64,000 nucleotides of DNA from Saprospiraceae bacterium. Lineage in GTDB: Bacteria > Bacteroidota > Bacteroidia > Chitinophagales > Saprospiraceae. The translations under genes were made by a program, and so were the position numbers. Positions 1 to 10,068 of the stretch are shown piece by piece (position 1 is the first letter of the stretch; every line of letters starts with the position of its first letter). The notes beneath the pieces are model-generated. The model was not told where the DNA came from. It saw only the letters and a list, made by a program, of their open reading frames with translations, and ran no database searches. The stretch spans positions 124,001 through 188,000 of the forward strand of contig JADKFC010000010.1 of assembly GCA_016717655.1 (NCBI GenBank), in the 5' to 3' direction.

Positions 1-1
1 A

Positions 2-316
2 ATTATCAAGTGGGGGGGTATGCTGTCTATGTTGTTTGCCTTTTTGGCAGTCACGCCCTGGCACGACCTTATGGTTACTGTTTCCAATGTACTGGTGATG
101 CTCAGTCTCTTTTACGTCACGGTCCACCTGTTTAAATCAAAATTGTTTGTTTACGGTTTCCTAAGTGCTTTATGTCTCTCCTTCATCTATTTGGGGTCCA
201 TAATGTACTATACCCAACTCTGGCTTGATTGGTTGCCGGTGGTCCAAAAGACTGTTTTTGTTTTAAAGATTGTTTTAATCTTGTCTTTGACCTGGGGTCC
301 TACTACTATGAGGTAA
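2..316 (+). CDS. Membrane protein, C-terminal part (5' end outside window; DUF998-like?)
   Basis: The reading frame is open to the left edge of the window, so the gene starts upstream; the first visible ATG is at 20. The visible part is very hydrophobic, with about three membrane segments (roughly residues 15-35, 42-62 and 75-92 counted from the ATG) and a short polar tail ending TTMR. The pattern resembles the last helices of small multi-pass proteins of the DUF998 type, but that is a weak family guess. The 180 bases between it and the next gene show no clear terminator. Confidence 0.45.
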   Translation: MIKWGGMLSMLFAFLAVTPWHDLMVTVSNVLVMLSLFYVTVHLFKSKLFVYGFLSALCLSFIYLGSIMYYTQLWLDWLPVVQKTVFVLKIVLILSLTWGPTTMR

Positions 317-497
317 TATCCGACAACGTGGTATTTTGCAATAAGGATGCATCTAGATTGATATGAACAAAATGATGCAACAACTTATTTTTGCTATTGA
401 AGGCTAAAGAAAAATTGTTTTTGGTTAGCAAATGCAAATATGCAAGCCCTGCCCATTTTCCAAATAATCCTATCTTAGCCTTTCAAAACATTTTGTA

Positions 498-896
498 ATG
501 ATCAACCCAGATATCCTAACTTACAACAACAGCCAGACCGAAGAGGATGTGGCCATTTGTCATATACTCGCAGAGGAAATTGACAAAAACCTGAAGGGAG
601 CTGAGAACAAGATCTGGCACCGACACCCGGTATGGTTTTTGGATGGTAATCCCATTGTTGGTTACAGCAAATTGAAAGGGGGCATCCGACTGATGTTTTG
701 GAGTGGACAGGCTTTTGAAGATGATCGGTTGAAGCCGGTAGGGAAATTTCCGTCTGCTGACATCAATTATACAAGCCAAGATGAGATCAATAAAAAAGAT
801 CTTAAAAATTGGTTGAAATTGGGTAAAGAAAGACAGTGGGATTATAAAAACATTGTCAAACGCAAAGGAGTGCTCGTAAAGTTGACCGATTTTTAA
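498..896 (+). CDS. DUF1801 domain-containing protein
   Basis: A 132-residue soluble protein starting at ATG 498 without a Shine-Dalgarno, as is normal in Bacteroidota. The core IWHRHPVWFLDGNPIVGY, followed by LMFWSGQ, matches the YdhG/DUF1801 fold, a small frataxin-like family of unknown biochemical role. The C-terminus (KKDLKNWLKLGKERQWDYKN) is the usual helical end. It stops just before the next acetyltransferase gene and is probably co-transcribed with it. The family assignment rests on motif resemblance; the function is unknown. Confidence 0.7.
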   Translation: MINPDILTYNNSQTEEDVAICHILAEEIDKNLKGAENKIWHRHPVWFLDGNPIVGYSKLKGGIRLMFWSGQAFEDDRLKPVGKFPSADINYTSQDEINKKDLKNWLKLGKERQWDYKNIVKRKGVLVKLTDF

Positions 897-905
897 TTGT
901 CCATT

Positions 906-1421
906 ATGAAGTCAATTTTAACGGATCGACTCCTGCTAAGGCCTTTTACTGATGAGGATGCTACGGCACTTTTTGAAATGGACTCTAATGCCGAAGTGCA
1001 CCGCTATCTGGGCAACCAGCCAATAAAAGATTTTGATGAAATAAAACGGGTGGTCACCTACATTCAGCAGCAGTACCATGACTTTGGCATTGGCAGATGG
1101 GTGGTAGAAGATAGAAGTAACGGCGCTTTTATGGGTTGGGCAGGACTCAAGTGGATAACAGAAGCCATCAACAAACAGGTGTTTTACTACGATCTGGGGT
1201 ATAGATTTATGCCGGCTTATTGGGGCAGGGGTTATGCCACAGAGGCTGCAAGTGTCTGGGTGGATTATGCCAAAGACCAGCTGAAGGTTGAAAAAATATT
1301 TGCCATTACAGATGCTCAAAATGAGGCTTCAAAGAGGGTCTTGCATAAGCTGGGTTTTATCACCAAAGAAAATTTTGTCAATGACCGCAAAGTCCATCTT
1401 TGGCATGAGAAATATTTTTAA
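906..1421 (+). CDS. GNAT family N-acetyltransferase (RimJ/RimL type)
   Basis: A 171-residue protein if translation starts at the ATG at 906; an in-frame TTG at 897 is less likely. It begins TDRLLLRPFTDEDATALFEM, the typical start of RimJ/RimL-like acetyltransferases, and carries the acetyl-CoA loop in YWGRGYATEA (about residues 101-110) followed by NEASKRVLHKLGF, the usual C-terminal motif. Such enzymes acetylate protein N-termini or small amines; the substrate cannot be read from sequence. It lies 9 bases after the DUF1801 gene, suggesting one transcript. Confidence 0.85.
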   Translation: MKSILTDRLLLRPFTDEDATALFEMDSNAEVHRYLGNQPIKDFDEIKRVVTYIQQQYHDFGIGRWVVEDRSNGAFMGWAGLKWITEAINKQVFYYDLGYRFMPAYWGRGYATEAASVWVDYAKDQLKVEKIFAITDAQNEASKRVLHKLGFITKENFVNDRKVHLWHEKYF

Positions 1422-1599
1422 AGTTATAGCACAAAAATCAATATTTTATTGGGTTTTTGTTGCAAAATGACTTAATAAGCAAATATAATTTTTAGGGTTG
1501 TTTTTAAGGTAAATGGGTTTAAAACAATTTGGACTCATGGTTTTCTCTATGATTTCATACATTTTTATGGGAGAATTATATCTGCTGACGTATTTAGAA

Positions 1600-1607
1600 T
1601 AATTTTG
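1600..1607 (+). promoter_or_regulatory. Candidate -7 box TAATTTTG
   Basis: TAATTTTG matches the Bacteroidota -7 consensus TAnnTTTG. It lies only 5 bases before the ATG at 1613, so if used it would give an almost leaderless transcript of the large secreted protein. No convincing TTG -33 element is visible at the right distance. Confidence 0.3.
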
Positions 1608-1612
1608 AAGAT

Positions 1613-4600
1613 ATGAAAACCAGGATTTCCATTTTTGTCACTATTTATTTTTTATGTGTGGCCGTACTAAGCGGTCAAAATCGTTATTGGGTGGGAGGCT
1701 CCGGCACCTGGCATGATGCGGCTCATTGGAGCCTTACCTCCGGCGGAGCTGGTGGTGCCAGTGTGCCAGATTCAACCAACGACGTTTTTTTTAATGCCCA
1801 ATCATTTAGTGCAGATGGTCAATACGTAGCCAACCTAACCACACAGCTCGATTTGTATTGCAAAAGCATCACTTTCGCCAATATCGATGATAGCATTGAC
1901 TTCAACTTTTCGGCCGGTACTCCCGGAGGGATTTACACCCAGGCTCGATTGATAGCTTATCAGCACGTAACCTTAAGTGACAAGGTAAGCTTTGATTATG
2001 ATGAAGGAAGGGTGGTACTGGTAGGTGACCTCGGCAGACAGGTAACATTTAATGGATGTATTGTGGGCTATTTTGATATTCAGGTAGATGAAAATGTCAA
2101 TGTTGTTTTTGTAGATCAGGTCAATGCCAATAAAGGGGCCACAATGGAAAGTGGCAATTTGTTTTTGAATGCAGATATGATGGCCGGTTATTTCAACACG
2201 GTTGTCCACGATACAGCCACCATTGACATTTTTTTTGGTACGCGCAAAATTCAGTGCGGGTGGTGGAATAGTGTAAAATATGAAGCCCAGCCCAATACCG
2301 TCAACTTGCATTATTCCACTGGATACATTGAATGCAAAAGGATAAGCCCTGGCAGGTACATAGACTACCCTCGGGTGGTGATCAACACCACCATTCCCAA
2401 CTTACTGGTGGGGTCACCTGGCATAGACTTCAACAACAATTCCACCTGGTGCAACAGCAACCGGGATGTTACCTTTCAATCCCTCGCCTTTGTTTCCAGC
2501 GGCATATTACAAGTGCTGGGCAACCCCGAGGTTTTAGACAGCACTACCGTTGCAGCTGGGGTCGACCTCAAACTAGGCGTAGGAGATACCCTTACTTGTC
2601 CACAGTGGCGTTACCTGCCTTCCGGCTGTGGTGGAGGAAGTTTTACCCTTAGATCGGCAACCAATGGAAGCCAGGCCTTTATTTATAACAATGGCATGGA
2701 TAGTATATTTTTATACAATGCTACTGTCAAAGACATTTATGCCACAGGGAGTCCTGCCAAGGTGGTCAATGGCATCAACAATGGCAACAACACCAATCTT
2801 ATTTTTGGAGCAGGGGCTGTGTCAGATGTATTTTACTGGGTAGGAAATGGAGGCAATTGGACCGACCTCAACCATTGGTCGATGAGCTCAGGTGGTGCCT
2901 CAGCAGGGTGCCTGCCAGATGCCAATGACATAGTCATGTTTGATGCCGCCTCCTTTACCCTTGTGGGCCAAGTAGTGGAAATTCCCCAAGGTATTACTTC
3001 TATCAAGGATATGATCTGGACCCAGCCATTGGACACAGTGTTGATCCGATTTTTGGGCTCCGCTAGCAATGCGTCCATTTTGAAAGTGTATGGTTCCGTT
3101 ACCCTGGCTAGCAAAGTGAAAGTTGCCAGAACAGGAACCATGGAATGGAATTTTGTTGGCTCTGGTCCCGTTACCCTCGACACCAAAAATGTTGATTTGC
3201 TCTACGCTGTTTTTGAGGGCAGTGGGCAGTTTACCTTAAATAGTGCTTTCAAATCCTATGAACCTTTTGATATCAACCAGGGCTACATACTTTTTAAACA
3301 AGGCAGTCTTATATCGAATGGATACAATTTAACATGCCGTTCCTTTTTTGTTTCAACGGGAGGTACCAAGACATTTCAGTTGGGAGCCTCGGATACACTC
3401 ACTACCATCAGTTTTAGAGCTGTTGACGCATTTACTTTTCCTTACGCGACCCATTGTATCATCGCCAGGGATTTTACGCTCGACTTTGCCACGGCTAACA
3501 CCATCATTGTACATAAGCTGATACTGTTGGAAAACGACATCCAAAATGTAGCCTCACTTTCCTTGAGAAAAAGAGCACAGTTTCATTATCTTGAAATTAG
3601 TTTTCCAGGTGTTGCAAGGGTAGAAGGTGATTTTACCTTGTTGCAGGATCTTAAGTTTAAGTACAAAACGGGAGGTTTTAAGTTTGATGATTTTCCGGTA
3701 GCTCCGACAGGGGCAGACACCATCATCATTCAAGGTAATGTTGTTTATCCTGTAGGTGCCTGTGCCGGGAGTTACAGCATTTTTACAGAGTACATCGATC
3801 AAAAAGTTTATTTTTCAAAACCAAGTGGCACACTTACGCTTCAGAATACATTATTGCGCAATGTACATACCCTGACAACAGGAGCCACGTATAATGCCCA
3901 AAACTGCACCTTAGCCGGCACAAGCCAGGGCTGGACCCTCACCGCAACGGCCACTCCCATCGTCTACTACTGGAAGGGCGGTAATGGAGACTGGGACGAT
4001 CCATCGCATTGGAGTCTTGTCAGCGGCGGTGTTGCCAATCCAGGGGGCTGTGTTCCAGGTATTGCCGATAAGGTGATATTTGACAACAACTCCAATTCCG
4101 GACTCAATCCTTGTAATATTTATTTCCCGGTTTACCACCAACCGGTGGTGGCAGATGTTTTTGTGCTGGCCAACAATAAAAATATCAATTTTCAAAACGC
4201 TGTTGGTTCGCAGGTTTTTGTAACCGATACCCTTTGGTTTACCAATAAGGCTACTTCCAATGTTTATTTTGACATGACCGGAACCCAGCCGGCAAAACTC
4301 ATCAACACTGATGAGGCCCTTACTTCGACGATGGATGTACTGATATCCAAGTACAATACCCATGTTAGCCTGGATAGAAAACTCAATGTAGGTAGCTTAG
4401 CCATACAGTCCGGTGAGTTCAGGACAAATGATTTTGACGTCAATGCCTCTTCTTTTAACTTGTTTCCCTATACCAATACAGCCACGGCAAATTTTGGTAC
4501 GAGCAACATTGTGGCTGCCACCTGCAGTTTTGGCAATGTCAATGCCATACTAACAGATACTCCCTTTAAGTTGTATGTAAGTTCTTACATGTCTTCAAAT

Positions 4601-5767
4601 ACAAGCAGGTACTTGCCTTGGGTACAGGTCAACAATACCGCATCACTCAATCTCAATTCTCTGGCTGTAGGCCTCACCTTTGGCACCCTTAGACTGATGT
4701 CTACCTTTGATGTGGTAATGTCTGCTGGTAATTATACCATCGAAGATTCACTTTATTTTGGGGTACCGGGCTCCAAATTAAAGGTAGCTCCTGCGGTTAA
4801 CCTAACACTACAAGGTCAAATTTACAGCGCAGGCATTGCAGGTAATTTGTGTTTTCTACAGTCGTCAACAGCAGGGTCGCGATTTGATTTGATACACGAT
4901 AATAATCTATGTGTATCTTATTTGAATGCAAAAGACATTAACAACCAAGGCCCCGGCATTATGAATGTAATCAATGGCACTGATGGTGGCAATAATATTG
5001 GCATTGATTTCAGTACGCCCACAGATATGGACAAGCTGTATTGGCGTGGTGGTTCAGGTGCATGGAATGTGGCTTCCAATTGGTCATTTCGGTCGGGCTC
5101 TTGTCCGGCCCCCAGAAGCCCGGCAGCTACAGACGATGTTTATTTTGATACCAATTCGGATCTGGATCCATATACCAATGTGATCATGCCGCTAAATGAG
5201 ACCTGCAAAGGTTTATATTTTTCATTGTTCCAGGATACCGTGGCATTGGATCTGGGCAATACCTTATCATTCACATCATGCGAAATCAACCAGGCAAAAG
5301 CGGTTTTAAAAAATGGCACCGCTGTGAGTAAAAAACACATAGTGGTAAATAACGGAAGCCTGGGACTGGTTTCTGCCATTGCAGCCGTAAACCAATACCC
5401 TTCAATGGCAGACAGCATCGGTTTTAAAATTGGGCCTGCTTCTACCTTTCAGGGATTCAACAGCAACGTTTTGATCATGGGAAATAAAAATACCAATAAC
5501 TTTCCAGCACTGTATATAGATCCATTGGCAACCCTCAATACGTTTAATGCTGATTTTACCATCTATCCTCCTTTTGCAGGCGAGCCCATCAATGAAATCT
5601 TCCTCTTCTTTGGAGGTAAGGTAGTTACCGGTGCGTTCAACATGGTATCAACCCTTTCACCTGCTCAGAAAGTGAGGTTTATGAACAACGCTACCTTTAC
5701 TCAAATCAGCACTGTTTCAACAGGAGAACTGATCATGGCTGTTGGTACCAATGTAAGATTTGAATAG
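1613..5767 (+). CDS. Giant secreted protein with four ~380-residue repeats
   Basis: A 1384-residue protein with an N-terminal signal peptide (about residues 1-21, ending VLSGQ). Four copies of a W/G-rich motif of the form YWxGGxGxWxDxxHWSxxSGG, followed by PxxxDxVxFDxxSF, begin near residues 24, 408, 785 and 1142. Each heads a long beta-rich stretch, as in beta-helix adhesins of Bacteroidota. The protein ends GTNVRFE with no recognisable type IX sorting domain, which is unusual for this class and could mean truncation or a cell-bound form. It probably acts at the cell surface or outside it. It is convergent with the acyltransferase gene, and no terminator was found between them. Confidence 0.8.
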   Translation: MKTRISIFVTIYFLCVAVLSGQNRYWVGGSGTWHDAAHWSLTSGGAGGASVPDSTNDVFFNAQSFSADGQYVANLTTQLDLYCKSITFANIDDSIDFNFSAGTPGGIYTQARLIAYQHVTLSDKVSFDYDEGRVVLVGDLGRQVTFNGCIVGYFDIQVDENVNVVFVDQVNANKGATMESGNLFLNADMMAGYFNTVVHDTATIDIFFGTRKIQCGWWNSVKYEAQPNTVNLHYSTGYIECKRISPGRYIDYPRVVINTTIPNLLVGSPGIDFNNNSTWCNSNRDVTFQSLAFVSSGILQVLGNPEVLDSTTVAAGVDLKLGVGDTLTCPQWRYLPSGCGGGSFTLRSATNGSQAFIYNNGMDSIFLYNATVKDIYATGSPAKVVNGINNGNNTNLIFGAGAVSDVFYWVGNGGNWTDLNHWSMSSGGASAGCLPDANDIVMFDAASFTLVGQVVEIPQGITSIKDMIWTQPLDTVLIRFLGSASNASILKVYGSVTLASKVKVARTGTMEWNFVGSGPVTLDTKNVDLLYAVFEGSGQFTLNSAFKSYEPFDINQGYILFKQGSLISNGYNLTCRSFFVSTGGTKTFQLGASDTLTTISFRAVDAFTFPYATHCIIARDFTLDFATANTIIVHKLILLENDIQNVASLSLRKRAQFHYLEISFPGVARVEGDFTLLQDLKFKYKTGGFKFDDFPVAPTGADTIIIQGNVVYPVGACAGSYSIFTEYIDQKVYFSKPSGTLTLQNTLLRNVHTLTTGATYNAQNCTLAGTSQGWTLTATATPIVYYWKGGNGDWDDPSHWSLVSGGVANPGGCVPGIADKVIFDNNSNSGLNPCNIYFPVYHQPVVADVFVLANNKNINFQNAVGSQVFVTDTLWFTNKATSNVYFDMTGTQPAKLINTDEALTSTMDVLISKYNTHVSLDRKLNVGSLAIQSGEFRTNDFDVNASSFNLFPYTNTATANFGTSNIVAATCSFGNVNAILTDTPFKLYVSSYMSSNTSRYLPWVQVNNTASLNLNSLAVGLTFGTLRLMSTFDVVMSAGNYTIEDSLYFGVPGSKLKVAPAVNLTLQGQIYSAGIAGNLCFLQSSTAGSRFDLIHDNNLCVSYLNAKDINNQGPGIMNVINGTDGGNNIGIDFSTPTDMDKLYWRGGSGAWNVASNWSFRSGSCPAPRSPAATDDVYFDTNSDLDPYTNVIMPLNETCKGLYFSLFQDTVALDLGNTLSFTSCEINQAKAVLKNGTAVSKKHIVVNNGSLGLVSAIAAVNQYPSMADSIGFKIGPASTFQGFNSNVLIMGNKNTNNFPALYIDPLATLNTFNADFTIYPPFAGEPINEIFLFFGGKVVTGAFNMVSTLSPAQKVRFMNNATFTQISTVSTGELIMAVGTNVRFE

Positions 5768-5847
5768 CAACTTGAACTCAATCAATTGTAATTTCAACTC
5801 AAAATAGCTGTTAGATTAAATTGAGAATTGTCTATTGTTGGTAAAGT

Positions 5848-7281
5848 TTAAAACTGAAAATAAATAAATGAACTGGTACTTTCCTGGCTGAGGATAAGCA
5901 TCACCAAAAGAAATGTCCAAACCAGACCCACACTCCACCATGGCTTGCTTTCGGCTACTGTGAGCACTTTTTTGTGTCGCATCTGCCAGTGTACGATGAT
6001 CATTCCGGTTATTACCACAGAAACCTTAAGGATGTCAAGGTAGTTGAGCACCACTTCTTTGGGATTTCCAAAAAAGAACATGGATTTTAATAGGGACCAC
6101 GCGGTGGTAAAATCCTGGGATCTAAAGAATACCCACGTGATGTTGACCAGGAAAAAGGTTAGCATGGCATGGGCAAAATTGGGTTTTAAATGGGGGTGAG
6201 GACCAGGCTCATGAGAATGCGCTTTTCTTTTGTCTTGTATATATTTTTCAACAGCAAGATAGAGGCCATGGAGTCCACCCCAAACCACAAAGGTCCAGCT
6301 GGCGCCGTGCCACAAACCACCAATGAGCATGGTAAGCATTACGTTGATATAAGTACGAAGGATGCCCTTGCGATTGCCTCCAAGGGGTATATACAAATAA
6401 TCGCGGAGCCAGGTAGACAAGGTGATGTGCCACCTTCGCCAGAAATCGGAAAATCCAATGGCAGCGTAAGGATAAAAAAAGTTGTCGCGGATGGTAAATC
6501 CCAGACAAAGTGCAATACCAATAGCGCACGTGGAGTAGCCTCCAAAATCAAAAAATATTTGTCCAGAGAAGGCAAGCACACCCATCCAGGCATCAATAAA
6601 ATTCATGTCTTTTCCGGCACTGAATACCGCATCTGCTGAACCGGCCAGGAGACTATCGGCAAGGACCACTTTCATAAAAAGACCCAGGGTGAGCAGAAAC
6701 ATGCCTTGATTGAATTGCAGCCAGGTGGCCTTCACGGGAGATTTAAATTGGGGTATCAATTCATCCGGTCGTACAATCGGGCCTGCAACCAACTGTGGAA
6801 AAAAAGTAACAAACAGGGCAAAATCCAGGAAAGACTTTTCGGCTGCGTACTTTTTATTGTACATATCCAGTGAATAAGAAAGAGTCTGAAAGGTATAGAA
6901 AGAAATACCGACCGGAAGTATGATGTCAGGTGCAAGCGGATGGAAGTCAATGCCGGCCACATTGGCGAGAGAGACAAAGTTCTCCAACATAAATTCACCA
7001 TACTTAAAATAGGCCAGAGGACCCAGATTCCCGACTAAACTGGCAGCCAGCCACCATTTTCTTTTCACCGGATTTTGTTCGACACTTAGATTTTTACCTA
7101 CATAAAAATCAAGAAAAGTAGAAAACAACAGCAACAGAATAAATGGAGGATTCCAAACTGCATAAAACAAGTAGCTTGCCATAAGCAGGTGCACTTTTTT
7201 AAAAGTCCATTTTAATGGAAGGTTGTGCACAAAAAGTACTACTGCAAAAAAGACAATGAATGTATATGAATTAAAAACCAT
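5848..7281 (-). CDS. MBOAT family membrane-bound O-acyltransferase (AlgI-like)
   Basis: A 477-residue polytopic membrane protein. The family signature is clear: DFWRRWHITLSTWLRDYLYIP followed by GLWHGASWTFVVWG, in which His325 is the expected catalytic histidine. AlgI/PatA/DltB relatives carry acyl (usually acetyl) groups across the membrane for transfer to extracellular polysaccharide or lipid. The gene follows the SGNH-like gene by 24 bases on the same strand, the usual arrangement of an MBOAT channel with its periplasmic transferase. The acceptor polymer is not evident, since no glycan synthesis genes are adjacent. Confidence 0.92.
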   Translation of the reverse strand: MVFNSYTFIVFFAVVLFVHNLPLKWTFKKVHLLMASYLFYAVWNPPFILLLLFSTFLDFYVGKNLSVEQNPVKRKWWLAASLVGNLGPLAYFKYGEFMLENFVSLANVAGIDFHPLAPDIILPVGISFYTFQTLSYSLDMYNKKYAAEKSFLDFALFVTFFPQLVAGPIVRPDELIPQFKSPVKATWLQFNQGMFLLTLGLFMKVVLADSLLAGSADAVFSAGKDMNFIDAWMGVLAFSGQIFFDFGGYSTCAIGIALCLGFTIRDNFFYPYAAIGFSDFWRRWHITLSTWLRDYLYIPLGGNRKGILRTYINVMLTMLIGGLWHGASWTFVVWGGLHGLYLAVEKYIQDKRKAHSHEPGPHPHLKPNFAHAMLTFFLVNITWVFFRSQDFTTAWSLLKSMFFFGNPKEVVLNYLDILKVSVVITGMIIVHWQMRHKKVLTVAESKPWWSVGLVWTFLLVMLILSQESTSSFIYFQF

Positions 7282-7305
7282 TTTTTACGATTTTAAAGTG
7301 CGGAA

Positions 7306-8352
7306 TTATTGATTGATCGCTTTGAATTTCCAACCTATCTCATTGGATAAAAACCCTATAGTTTTTTGGGTGTAAATCCTGGTGTCTGACTGTCGGAGGT
7401 GAGAAAATTCAATACAATTCATTCGGCTTAATTCCGGATAATCCGAAAAGTGCATTCCTTTACATCCGGTAACGGTGAGGATTTTTTCCCAAAATTTATC
7501 TCTGGGGAATCCCATTTGTTCAGCCTTCCAAAGTGGACCTGAACTCGGGGGGCGCAAGAAGACCACTTCTCCTCCACGGGCTTTTATTTTATCCGTTTGT
7601 AATTTAACGTCTCTGATAAATGAATCAATAACAGGCTCTGGTGTAGGAGGCGCTTTGGCGCCCATTGCTACCAATTGCATCCATATATCCTGCATCATTT
7701 TTACACCCTTCTGATCATGATCGACAAAACGGTCTGACATCATGTGGTTGCGGTCAAAATTCATCAATGAAAATTCAGTAGGATATTTTGGAAAATCCAT
7801 CTTGCCAGGACGCGGGGGAATTGGCAGATGTTCCAACAGGGCACTGAGGGCAAAATTATCCTTATCCAGAAAAACGAAATTGGATTCCAATAGTGTATTA
7901 ATGTGAAAGCTAAAACGTTGGGCAGGCGTTTCATTTTTACTAAAATCCAAACACTTTTGTGGTCTTTCGTACGACCTGCCTGACAGATCAAAAAACAGTC
8001 CTTCAGCAACATCAATTAATAGTTTGCCTTTGAACATAGAATCGGCGGCCAAAGCTTTGAGTACAGGAATAGGGCTGCTTCCAACATTGGCCAATTGGAC
8101 CGGTGTTTCTCCTGTTAGGTTGCGCCAAACCTCCGTATTCAAATCGTACTTCATTCTACTTGAACCCGTGAAAACGCTAGCTTCATTGGTGGGCAGATAA
8201 ATTTTCCTTTTTTTATCTGCAAATAGGCTCTCACTGTCATCGTAGGAAATGGAGTGCCCAAGGTATCTAAGGTAGAGTTCATAACTACCCAATAGAATAG
8301 TGGTTAGGGAAAGCACCATAAAGGCGGCTTTCCTGAATTTATCGGATTGCAT
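7306..8352 (-). CDS. Putative periplasmic partner of the MBOAT protein (SGNH/AlgX-J-like)
   Basis: A 348-residue protein with one N-terminal membrane anchor (about residues 8-28) and a periplasmic domain. FTGSSRMKYDLN (about residues 61-72) resembles the GxSR/GDS block I of SGNH-type esterases found in MBOAT partners, and LIDVAEGLFFD follows. A conserved-looking C-terminal block MHFSDYPELSRMNC and HLRQSD may supply the Asp/His. The role as transferase partner is inferred from the 24-base spacing to the downstream MBOAT gene; the family match itself is weak. The 230 bases upstream are AT-rich with no gene. Confidence 0.6.
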   Translation of the reverse strand: MQSDKFRKAAFMVLSLTTILLGSYELYLRYLGHSISYDDSESLFADKKRKIYLPTNEASVFTGSSRMKYDLNTEVWRNLTGETPVQLANVGSSPIPVLKALAADSMFKGKLLIDVAEGLFFDLSGRSYERPQKCLDFSKNETPAQRFSFHINTLLESNFVFLDKDNFALSALLEHLPIPPRPGKMDFPKYPTEFSLMNFDRNHMMSDRFVDHDQKGVKMMQDIWMQLVAMGAKAPPTPEPVIDSFIRDVKLQTDKIKARGGEVVFLRPPSSGPLWKAEQMGFPRDKFWEKILTVTGCKGMHFSDYPELSRMNCIEFSHLRQSDTRIYTQKTIGFLSNEIGWKFKAINQ

Positions 8353-8581
8353 AATCGTGTTATAAAGGTTTTGTTTGCTAATAATTCACAGAAAACAATT
8401 CTGTCAATCAAGGATAAAATTAGAATTTTATTCTAAACCACTAGTTGTTTCTTTGTAAATATTTTGTTTTCTTAAAAATTGGAGTCGGATGCACAATAGT
8501 TCATTGGGTCAGTTCAATGAACTATTAGCCCAACAGAAGTGCTGTCCGGAGGTAGGAAAAATGAATTGATAAAATTAAGTC

Positions 8582-10018
8582 TTAAAACTCAGCACTGCCC
8601 GGGAACCTTGGGAAAGGAATCACGTCTCTGATGTTGGACATGCCGGTTACAAATTGTACCAATCTTTCGAAGCCCAGGCCAAAGCCGGCGTGTGGACAGG
8701 TACCAAACTTTCTGGTGTCCAAAAACCACTGCATTTCTTCCAGCGGGATGTGCATTTCTTCCATTCTGGCCATCAAAACATCGAGCCTTTCTTCCCTTTG
8801 TGAGCCACCCACAATTTCACCAATGCCAGGGAATAAGATGTCCATGGCTCTTACGGTATTGTTGTCTTCATTGACCCTCATGTAAAAGGCCTTGATGGCT
8901 TTTGGATAATCGGTGAGGATAACGGGTTTACCAAAGTGTTTTTCTACTAAGTAACGTTCGTGCTCACTTTGCAGGTCGGCGCCCCAGGCTTCGATAGGGT
9001 AGTTGAATTTGCCCTTTTTATTGGGGGTGCTATTTTTCAGAATGTCGATCGCTTCGGTATAGGTGAGTCGCTGAAAATCGTTGTTGAGGCAAAACTGGAG
9101 TTTTTCTCTCAGGCTCATTTCTGATCTTTCGTTTTGAGGTTTTTGTTTTTCCTCGTCCAGCAATCTGCCTTCCAAAAACTCCAGGTCTTCGGCGCAGTGT
9201 TCTATGACCTGACCAATGCAATATTTCAACAAACCTTCTGCCAGGTCCATATTGTCATTGAGGTCGGCAAAGGCTACTTCCGGTTCGATCATCCAGAATT
9301 CTGCCAGGTGCCTTGAAGTATTGGAGTTTTCAGCCCTAAAGGTAGGGCCAAAGGTATAAACTTCGCTCAGGGCCAGGGCTGCCAATTCTGCTTCCAGCTG
9401 ACCGGATACGGTGAGGTTGGTAGATTTACCAAAAAAGTCTTTTTTGAAATCAATGTGTCCCTCTTCTGTTTTGGGCAACTTGTCGAGCGGCAGGGTAGTA
9501 ACCCTAAACATTTCACCTGCTCCCTCTGCATCGCTGCCCGTGATGATGGGAGAGTGCATGTACACAAAGCCTTTGTTGTGAAAAAACTGATGGATGGCCA
9601 TGGCCAGTTGGTGCCTCACTCTGAAAACCGCAGAAAAGGTATTTGTTCTGGGCCTCAGGTGGGCGATCTCGCGCAAAAATTCGAGGCTGTGTTTTTTGGG
9701 TTGAAGCGGATAAACCTCCGGATCACAAACACCCAAAACCTCTACCTCTTTGGCCTTGATTTCGATGGCCTGGCCCTTGCCCTGGGAAGCAATGACCTCA
9801 CCCACCGCCTTGATGGCCGCACCTGTAGTGATTTTTTTCAACAATTCTGCATCCATGTTTTCAAAGTCAACCACTATTTGGAGGTTGGTCAAAACAGAAC
9901 CGTCGTTGAGTGCAATGAACTGGTTATTGCGAAAAGTACGCACCCAGCCCATGACCGTTACTGTATCACCCAAGGTGTAGTTGGCCAACAATTCTTTGAT
10001 TTTTACCCTTGAAAACAT
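8582..10018 (-). CDS. asnS: Asparaginyl-tRNA synthetase
   Basis: A 478-residue class IIb synthetase that charges tRNA-Asn. The N-terminal OB-fold anticodon-binding domain (MGWVRTFRNNQFIALNDGS, about residues 24-42) is followed by the catalytic domain, with motif 2 at FGPTFRAENSNTSRHLAEFW (about 223-242) and motif 3 in GFGLGFERLVQF near the C-terminus. Length and motifs fit bacterial AsnRS rather than AspRS. It lies downstream of panC on the same strand, but 490 bases of heptamer repeat separate them, so asnS probably has its own promoter. Confidence 0.97.
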   Translation of the reverse strand: MFSRVKIKELLANYTLGDTVTVMGWVRTFRNNQFIALNDGSVLTNLQIVVDFENMDAELLKKITTGAAIKAVGEVIASQGKGQAIEIKAKEVEVLGVCDPEVYPLQPKKHSLEFLREIAHLRPRTNTFSAVFRVRHQLAMAIHQFFHNKGFVYMHSPIITGSDAEGAGEMFRVTTLPLDKLPKTEEGHIDFKKDFFGKSTNLTVSGQLEAELAALALSEVYTFGPTFRAENSNTSRHLAEFWMIEPEVAFADLNDNMDLAEGLLKYCIGQVIEHCAEDLEFLEGRLLDEEKQKPQNERSEMSLREKLQFCLNNDFQRLTYTEAIDILKNSTPNKKGKFNYPIEAWGADLQSEHERYLVEKHFGKPVILTDYPKAIKAFYMRVNEDNNTVRAMDILFPGIGEIVGGSQREERLDVLMARMEEMHIPLEEMQWFLDTRKFGTCPHAGFGLGFERLVQFVTGMSNIRDVIPFPRFPGSAEF

Positions 10019-10042
10019 GTTATTATTTTTTTTATGAGCTAC

Positions 10043-10050
10043 AAAATTAC
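10043..10050 (-). promoter_or_regulatory. Candidate asnS -7 box TAATTTTG
   Basis: Read on the minus strand the sequence is TAATTTTG, matching TAnnTTTG, 25 bases upstream of the asnS ATG. The -33 position falls at the edge of the heptamer array that starts at 10069, so the array directly abuts or forms the upstream promoter region. Confidence 0.45.
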
Positions 10051-10068
10051 GAAAAACAAATAATATTC

